From Actinomycetes bacterium (GTDB lineage: Bacteria > Actinomycetota > Actinomycetes > Mycobacteriales > Mycobacteriaceae): a stretch of 13,191 nucleotides of DNA. Below the pieces are notes generated by a model, which did no database searches, had not been told where the DNA came from, and worked only from the letters and a program-made list of their open reading frames with translations. Location: positions 1-13,191 of the forward strand of contig JAEZIA010000111.1 in assembly GCA_023416315.1 (NCBI GenBank), in the 5' to 3' direction. Made by a program: the position numbers and the translations under genes. Within the stretch, counting starts at the first letter, position 1; each line of letters begins with the position of its first letter. This document shows, in pieces, positions 6,934 through 13,191 of this stretch.

Positions 6934-7341
6934 ATGGGCCGCAAGAGTGAACTCAAGCTCACGTCGCGCGAGCGGCTGAACCGTGGACTGCACTACACCG
7001 CGGTGGGTCCGGTGGATATCACCCGCGGCGTCATCGGCATCACCGCGCATTCGGCCGAATCGGCCGCCGAGGCCATCAAGCGCCGCGCCCGGGAGGCCCG
7101 CGCCGTGCAACAGGAGGTCGCCAAGGAGGCCGAGGCGGTCAAGGAGGTCCTCGCCGAGTTGCCTCAGATGTTGCAGGATGCGCGCAAGGCGCAGCACCGG
7201 CGCCGGCGGCGGTTGTTCGTGTTCGGCTTCCTGGGCCTGGCTACGGTCGGCGGGGCGGTCGCGTTCGTGATTGCCCGACGTTCGTCGGTGCCGGAACCGT
7301 CGGCCTTGCCGCCCAGTGTCGAGGTCGCGCCGAAGATTTAG
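6934..7341 (+). CDS. cwsA: Cell wall synthesis protein CwsA
   Basis: 135 residues (M. tuberculosis CwsA has 145). CwsA is a mycobacterial membrane protein that binds CrgA and Wag31 and contributes to polar and septal wall synthesis and cell shape. The start ATG at 6934 has a strong ribosome-binding site, GGGAGGA, at 6924-6930. Conserved N-terminal segments are LTSRERLNRGLHYTAVGPVD and ITRGVIG. A charged, probably coiled-coil middle follows (about 48-90, rich in Glu, Ala and Arg). One membrane helix lies at about 93-113 (LFVFGFLGLATVGGAVAFVI), and the short outer tail ends PPSVEVAPKI. The tail and the N-terminal motif make the assignment firm. Confidence 0.93.
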   Translation: MGRKSELKLTSRERLNRGLHYTAVGPVDITRGVIGITAHSAESAAEAIKRRAREARAVQQEVAKEAEAVKEVLAELPQMLQDARKAQHRRRRRLFVFGFLGLATVGGAVAFVIARRSSVPEPSALPPSVEVAPKI

Positions 7342-7363
7342 CCCATCTCACTACAGCCCTCAC

Positions 7364-7386
7364 GTGGCTTTTCACAGCAAAACCAC
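7364..7386 (+). terminator. Weak hairpin after cwsA, possible terminator
   Basis: GTGGCTTTT (7364-7372) can pair with AAAACCAC (7379-7386) with one bulged C and a six-base loop, beginning 22 bases after the cwsA stop. The stem is short and there is no T tract. The same left arm can alternatively pair with TTTGCTGAAAAG (7416-7427). The rest of the 155-base stretch between cwsA and the zinc-ribbon gene is AT-richer than its surroundings and shows no other clear signal. Confidence 0.3.
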
Positions 7387-7484
7387 AGCTGGTGCGGGCT
7401 CCGGACGTAGTTGAGTTTGCTGAAAAGTCAATTACCGGACGGTAGCGGGCATTGATTTTGCTTCCCGAAAACGGTGTGACGATG

Positions 7485-7490
7485 CATGAT
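7485..7490 (+). promoter_or_regulatory. Possible -10 element for a leaderless zinc-ribbon transcript
   Basis: CATGAT resembles the mycobacterial -10 (TANNNT) and ends six bases before the ATG at 7497. That spacing would put the transcription start on the A of the ATG, giving a leaderless mRNA, a common class in mycobacteria. The -35 region is poor. No Shine-Dalgarno sequence precedes any candidate start of this gene, which is why a leaderless model is considered. Confidence 0.3.
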
Positions 7491-7496
7491 GTCAAC

Positions 7497-7646
7497 ATGG
7501 GTTGGGGGTCCTTGTCTCGCACGAAAGTGAAGTGCGGGATTTGCAGTCACGAGCAGACGCTGTTGCTCGACAGGGATACGTTCACCTGTCGTCGATGCAA
7601 GAAGACGATGGCGCGACGCCTCGCTGTGCCTACCAGCCAGCAATAA
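7497..7646 (+). CDS. Small zinc-ribbon protein, function unknown
   Basis: 49 residues from the ATG at 7497 (MGWGSLSRTKVKCGIC). In-frame starts at ATG 7482 and TTG 7452 would give 54 or 64 residues. Two CxxC knuckles, CGIC and CRRC, are 14 residues apart with DRDTFTCRRCKK between and after them; this is the pattern of a zinc ribbon, which often binds nucleic acid or partner proteins. The C-terminus is basic and short. By my count 36 of 49 third codon positions are G or C (73%), clearly lower than the neighbouring genes, which could mean weak selection or acquisition. It lies between cwsA and the 3' end of tRNA-Ala on the opposite strand. I do not recognise a named family. Confidence 0.6.
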   Translation: MGWGSLSRTKVKCGICSHEQTLLLDRDTFTCRRCKKTMARRLAVPTSQQ

Positions 7647-7662
7647 CTTGTCAGGTGTGCCC

Positions 7663-7688
7663 GGCTGACACGGCCGATGTGAGCAGCC
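7663..7688. terminator. Imperfect hairpin between the zinc-ribbon gene and tRNA-Ala
   Basis: On the minus strand GGCTG (bulge CTC) ACA pairs with TGTCAGCC around a seven-base loop. It lies 32 bases past the 3' end of tRNA-Ala and 16 bases past the zinc-ribbon stop, so it could terminate either transcript. No T tract follows on the minus strand. Assignment rests on position and pairing only. Confidence 0.35.
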
Positions 7689-7719
7689 GCCGCGATCGGG
7701 CGAGCCCGTCGAATCGTTG

Positions 7720-7792
7720 TGGAGCCTAGGAGATTCGAACTCCTGACATCTGCCTTGCAAAGGCAGCGCTCTACCAACTGAGCTAAGGCCCC
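7720..7792 (-). tRNA. alaT: tRNA-Ala (anticodon TGC)
   Basis: A 73-nt cloverleaf starting GGGGCCT and ending AGGCTCCA. The acceptor stem pairs fully with a G3-U70 wobble, the identity element for alanine. The D arm contains AGCTCAGTTGGTAGAGC. The anticodon stem is CTGCC/GGCAG with loop TTTGCAA (anticodon TGC). The T arm contains GTTCGAATC. The 3' CCA is not encoded. It is downstream of tRNA-Ile on the same strand, the order known beside gyrA in mycobacteria. Confidence 0.98.
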
Positions 7793-7800
7793 GAACTGTC

Positions 7801-7902
7801 TCAGTCGTCGAGGGTGTGCCAGATCTCGCCGCGGCGCTTACCGATGATCGCCGCGCCCAGAAAAGACACGGCCAACACCACCAACAGCAGTGCAATCCGC
7901 AC
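7801..7902 (-). CDS. 33-residue membrane mini-protein between the two tRNA genes
   Basis: A GTG at 7902 opens a frame of 33 codons ending in TGA (7801-7803). GGGAAGGG (7908-7915) lies five bases upstream, a strong Shine-Dalgarno sequence that favours this start over an in-frame ATG at 7929 (42 residues). The product begins VRIALLLVVLAVSFLGAAII, a single membrane helix, then GKRRGEIWHTLDD, a basic anchor and a short acidic tail. The positive-inside rule puts the C-terminus in the cytoplasm. Size, topology and the E-I-W near the end recall the actinobacterial DLW-39 family of tiny proteins, which I remember being found near gyrA and these tRNAs; membership is not certain. It lies between tRNA-Ile and tRNA-Ala and may share their transcript. 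Confidence 0.6.
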   Translation of the reverse strand: MRIALLLVVLAVSFLGAAIIGKRRGEIWHTLDD

Positions 7903-7931
7903 GGGCGCCCTTCCCGATGACCAGGACATCG

Positions 7932-8005
7932 TGGGCCTAGGAGGACTCGAACCTCCGACCTCTTCGTTATCAGCGAAGCGCTCTAACCGCCTGAGCTATA
8001 GGCCC
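7932..8005 (-). tRNA. ileT: tRNA-Ile (anticodon GAT)
   Basis: A 74-nt cloverleaf starting GGGCCTATAGC and ending TAGGCCCA. The acceptor stem GGGCCTA/TAGGCCC pairs perfectly. The D arm contains AGCTCAGGCGGTTAGAGC. The anticodon stem is CTTCG/CGAAG with loop CTGATAA (anticodon GAT). The T arm contains GTTCGAGTC. The 3' CCA is not encoded. Its location just after the gyrase operon matches the mycobacterial ileT. Confidence 0.98.
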
Positions 8006-8029
8006 GTATTCACATACGACCGAGCGACG

Positions 8030-8059
8030 AGATTACCGCACCGGGGGCACCGCACCCAA
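8030..8059 (-). promoter_or_regulatory. Candidate promoter for the tRNA-Ile / tRNA-Ala transcript
   Basis: On the minus strand TTGGGT (8054-8059) and TAATCT (8030-8035) are separated by 18 bases and resemble SigA -35 and -10 elements. Transcription would start near 8023, leaving a short 5' leader before tRNA-Ile. The -35 lies inside the hairpin at 8039-8066. Prediction by eye only. Confidence 0.4.
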
Positions 8060-8066
8060 ACCGGTG
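8039..8066 (-). terminator. Hairpin after the DUF3566 gene, possible end of the gyrase operon
   Basis: On the minus strand CACCGG (8061-8066) then GGG pairs with CCC then CCGGTG (8039-8044), a nine-pair stem with a TTT bulge and a seven-base loop. It starts eight bases after the DUF3566 stop. No T tract follows. It overlaps the predicted -35 of the tRNA promoter, so only one role, or a switch between them, may be real. Confidence 0.45.
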
Positions 8067-8073
8067 GTCGGCG

Positions 8074-8913
8074 CTAGTCCCGGTCGGCCAGTGTGACCTC
8101 GACACCGCCGACGATGTCGGTGCTGAGGTTGTAGATAAACGCGCCGACGGTGGCCATCGCCGTCAGCAGCACGATGTTCACCAGACCGATCAATGCCGCG
8201 CCGCCGAAGATCGTGCCGCTGGACACCAATTCGCCGCCGCCACCGCTGGTGGCGGTCAACAGATCCCCGACGTTGCTGTTCAGCTTGCTCCACACACCCA
8301 TGCCGCCGAGCACGAGATACAGGAATGCCACGGCGATCATCCACACGAAGAACAACGCCACCGACAGCAGCAGCGAGACCTTCAGCGCGCTCCACGGATC
8401 GATGTGCCGGATCTGCATGCTGGCCCGCACCGGACCGCGCGAGCGGCTCGCGCCCACCTGCACCCGCGAGCTCGGGGCGCCCTGGCGTGCCGGCTGCTCC
8501 GGGCTCGGTTTACGTTGCTGCGCAACGGGCTTCGGCGGTGTCGCTCCGGACAGGTCCGGCAGCTCGCTGGTATAGCCCTCGGGACGCTGTTCGGCTCGCG
8601 GCTCGGGACGCTGCTCGGGCTGCGGGCCACCGCCGCTCAGATCGGGGGCGGCAGTGCCGCTGATGAACCGGTTCACCCGCTGCTCGATGCTCGGGGAGCC
8701 GCCCGGCGGCGCAGGCTGCCGGGGCTGCCCTTCGCCGGCGGGTCGCTGTGGTGCGCCACCGCCCTGCCGCGCTCGCGCGGCACCGCGCTGCCACGGCGGG
8801 GTCTCGCCTGCCCCTCCGTTGGGGAGTCGGGTGCCGGCCCGATCGGCCGAGCCGTTCCCGTTACCCGGGCCCTCGCTCGGTCCGGGTTGGCCCGGCTCGT
8901 TCGGTGCACTCAC
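8074..8913 (-). CDS. DUF3566 membrane protein (Rv0007 type)
   Basis: 279 residues from the GTG at 8913 (MSAPNEPGQP). AGGAG at 8919-8923 is five bases upstream, so the upstream GTG at 8919 lies inside the ribosome-binding site and is disfavoured; homology to Rv0007 (MTAPNEPG) agrees. About 170 residues of Pro/Gly/Arg-rich, probably disordered cytoplasmic sequence contain IEQRVNRFISG and YTSELPDLSG. The DUF3566 region follows, with VRASMQIRHIDPWSALKVSLL, a first helix (SVALFFVWMIAVAFLYLVLGG), a loop, and a second helix (IFGGAALIGLVNIVLLTAMATVGAFIYNL), ending EVTLADRD. The function is unknown; a link to envelope or division is only suggested by context. It follows gyrA by 29 bases, so it is probably cotranscribed. 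Confidence 0.92.
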   Translation of the reverse strand: MSAPNEPGQPGPSEGPGNGNGSADRAGTRLPNGGAGETPPWQRGAARARQGGGAPQRPAGEGQPRQPAPPGGSPSIEQRVNRFISGTAAPDLSGGGPQPEQRPEPRAEQRPEGYTSELPDLSGATPPKPVAQQRKPSPEQPARQGAPSSRVQVGASRSRGPVRASMQIRHIDPWSALKVSLLLSVALFFVWMIAVAFLYLVLGGMGVWSKLNSNVGDLLTATSGGGGELVSSGTIFGGAALIGLVNIVLLTAMATVGAFIYNLSTDIVGGVEVTLADRD

Positions 8914-8942
8914 CGCCACTCCTAACCTGTCGCCCTGCCGCG

Positions 8943-11462
<2,520 letters not shown>

Positions 11463-11489
11463 ATGAGTCCTCTTTGTCCCTACGCGGGG

Positions 11490-13191
11490 TTAAACATCCA
11501 GGAAGCGAACGTCTTTGGCGTTGCGGGTGATGAAACTGCGCCGCGCCTCCACGTCTTCGCCCATCAGGATGGAAAACAGTTCATCGGCCGCTGCGGCATC
11601 GTCGAGCGTGACCTGACGCAGCACCCGGACCGTCGGATCCATGGTGGTCTCCCACAGCTCCTTGGCGTCCATCTCGCCGAGACCCTTGTAACGCTGAATA
11701 CCGTCGTCGACGTTGATCTTCTTGCCGGCCTTCTTGCCCGCTTCCAGCAGACCGTCTCGCTCACGGTCGGAGTAGGCGAACTCCGGCTCGCTGCGCTGCC
11801 ACTTCAGCTTGTACAGCGGCGGCTGGGCCAGGAAAATGTGGCCATTCTCCACCAGCGGCTTCATGAACCGGAACAGCAGCGTCAGCAGCAGCGTCGAAAT
11901 GTGTTGTCCGTCAACGTCGGCGTCGGCCATCAGCACGATCTTGTGATAGCGCAGCTTGGAGATGTCGAACTCGTCGTGGATGCCGGTGCCCAGCGCGGTG
12001 ATGATGGCCTGGACTTCGGTGTTCTTCAACACGCGGTCGATGCGGGCCTTCTCGACGTTGATGATCTTGCCGCGCAACGGCAGGATCGCCTGGAACATCG
12101 AGTCACGGCCGCTCTTTGCCGAGCCGCCGGCCGAATCGCCCTCCACCACATACAGTTCGGACTTACTCGGATCGGTGGAGCGGCAGTCGGCCAGCTTGCC
12201 GGGCAGGCCACCGATATCGGTCGCGCGTTTGCGACGCACCAAATCTCTGGCCTTGCGCGCTGCTTGTCGCGCCTGGGCCGACGAGGCGATCTTGGCGATG
12301 ATCGTCTTTGCCTCGGCGGGATTGGCGTCGAACCAATGTGTCAGCTCCTCGTGACAGACCTTCTGCACGACTGAGCGAACGTCGGCGTTGCCCAGCCGGG
12401 TCTTGGTCTGTCCTTCGAACTGGGGTTCGGCGACTTTCACCGCGACCACGGCGGCGAGGCCTTCCCGGATGTCGTCGCCGGTGAGGTTGGGATCTTTGTC
12501 TTTGAGCAGCTTCTTGTCTTTGGCGTACCTGTTGACCACCGTGGTCAGCGCCGCGCGGAACCCTTCTTCGTGCGTGCCGCCCTCGTGGGTATTGATCGTG
12601 TTGGCGAACGTATGCACCGATTCGGTGTACCCGACGTTCCACTGCATCGCGACTTCGACCTCGATGCCCGTCGCGGCCCCGTGATAGCCGATGATCGTCG
12701 GCTGGATCGGTTCCTTCGCGCCGTTGATATGGGCGACAAAGTCGACCAGTCCGCGGGCGTAGTGAAAGGAGCGCCTGTCGGGGTGCCCCTCACACGGCGT
12801 ACGCAGGTCGGTGAGAGTCAGCGTCAGGCCTCGGTTGAGAAAGGCCATCTCCTGCAGACGCCGGCCGATGGTCTCCGCCGAGTACGTGACTGTCTCGAAT
12901 ACCTCCGGATCGGCCCAGAAGCGCACCGTGGTCCCGGTTCGCGATGTTGCCGCACCGCGGCGCAGTGTCCCCGGGACCGATCGTTCATACGATTGCGACC
13001 AGCGGAACCCCTCGCGGCATATCTCGACCTCGAGGCGAGTGGACAGGGCGTTGACCACTGAGACGCCGACACCGTGAAGGCCGCCGGACACGCTGTAGGA
13101 GTCGGAGTCGAACTTGCCGCCGGCATGCAGTTGCGTCATGACGACGTCGACCGTGGGGGTGCCCGGGGGCTGGGCGGCCCCCCGGCTGCCC
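11490..13191 (-). CDS. gyrB: DNA gyrase subunit B (5' end outside the window)
   Basis: 566 C-terminal residues are visible; the frame is open to the right edge. GyrB supplies the ATPase and, through its Toprim domain, the metal-binding part of the cleavage site. Seen: the GHKL lid motif GGLHGVGVSVVNALS, the transducer with the QTKTRLGN switch-lysine loop, Toprim EGDSAGGS (about 12121-12144) and DADVDG (about 11909-11926), PLRGKIINVEKA, and the quinolone-region NTE in RVLKNTEVQ. The last residues read RNAKDVRFLDV. The C-terminal half is nearly identical to remembered mycobacterial GyrB. The N-terminal part is more divergent and lacks the acidic insertion of about 30 residues expected after LTLTD (near 12785-12805). 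At the edge, GSRGAAQPPGTPTVDVV replaces the usual GRGIPV loop. Confidence 0.96.
   Translation of the reverse strand, partial: GSRGAAQPPGTPTVDVVMTQLHAGGKFDSDSYSVSGGLHGVGVSVVNALSTRLEVEICREGFRWSQSYERSVPGTLRRGAATSRTGTTVRFWADPEVFETVTYSAETIGRRLQEMAFLNRGLTLTLTDLRTPCEGHPDRRSFHYARGLVDFVAHINGAKEPIQPTIIGYHGAATGIEVEVAMQWNVGYTESVHTFANTINTHEGGTHEEGFRAALTTVVNRYAKDKKLLKDKDPNLTGDDIREGLAAVVAVKVAEPQFEGQTKTRLGNADVRSVVQKVCHEELTHWFDANPAEAKTIIAKIASSAQARQAARKARDLVRRKRATDIGGLPGKLADCRSTDPSKSELYVVEGDSAGGSAKSGRDSMFQAILPLRGKIINVEKARIDRVLKNTEVQAIITALGTGIHDEFDISKLRYHKIVLMADADVDGQHISTLLLTLLFRFMKPLVENGHIFLAQPPLYKLKWQRSEPEFAYSDRERDGLLEAGKKAGKKINVDDGIQRYKGLGEMDAKELWETTMDPTVRVLRQVTLDDAAAADELFSILMGEDVEARRSFITRNAKDVRFLDV

Noticed and set aside
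6846..6962. N-terminal extension of PpiA by 39 residues to an ATG at 6962
   Set aside because: It overlaps the cwsA start and ribosome-binding site, and the known PpiA start aligns with the GTG at 6845.
7646..7792. Possible genomic-island attachment site at the tRNA-Ala 3' end
   Set aside because: No integrase and no second copy of the tRNA 3' end were found in the window; the zinc-ribbon gene alone is not an island.
7428..7895. A 155-codon minus-strand frame covering tRNA-Ala and the zinc-ribbon gene
   Set aside because: It reads through a tRNA gene, and a different frame gives the better-supported 33-residue ORF.

Overview
The window comes from a high-GC actinobacterial chromosome. Gene content and order place it in the family Mycobacteriaceae, probably a rapidly growing environmental species (Mycolicibacterium-like). 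This is inferred from recalled protein families and from synteny with the M. tuberculosis Rv0005-Rv0016c block; no search was run. The block is the conserved region beside oriC, shown here in inverted orientation. gyrB runs off the right edge, so recF, dnaN and dnaA are expected beyond it.

Layout, left to right. (1) Plus strand, 1-3841: the 3' end of pbpA, then the Ser/Thr kinase genes pknA and pknB. This is the distal part of the cell-shape operon known as pstP-rodA-pbpA-pknA-pknB. (2) Minus strand, 3838-5326: a DUF881 membrane protein gene (Rv0012 type) followed by trpG. trpG ends tail-to-tail with pknB on a shared CTAG. (3) Plus strand, 5379-6233: crgA and a small membrane PH-domain protein (Rv0010c type). 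(4) ppiA (minus, 6300-6845), divergent from cwsA (plus, 6934-7341). (5) A tRNA neighbourhood at 7342-8073: a tiny zinc-ribbon gene (plus), tRNA-Ala(TGC), a 33-residue membrane ORF, and tRNA-Ile(GAT), the last three on the minus strand. (6) Minus strand, 8074-13191: the gyrB-gyrA-DUF3566 operon, with gyrB partial.

Together the genes link three tasks near the origin: DNA topology (gyrase), septal and polar peptidoglycan synthesis with its PASTA-kinase control (PbpA, PknA, PknB, CrgA, CwsA, and perhaps the DUF881 and DUF3566 proteins), and housekeeping (TrpG, PpiA, tRNAs).

Most of the window is ordinary core genome. The least ordinary points are these. A 35-bp tandem repeat lies between pbpA and pknA; each unit encodes the same 12-residue peptide, and every stop overlaps the next start as ATGA. 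An unlabelled 33-residue membrane ORF with a good ribosome-binding site sits between the two tRNA genes. A low-GC3 zinc-ribbon mini-gene lies beside tRNA-Ala. A perfect 18-bp palindrome and a DnaA-box-like site lie upstream of the PH-domain gene. The GyrB N-terminal region lacks the usual mycobacterial insertion, and GyrA carries Ser instead of Ala at the key quinolone position.
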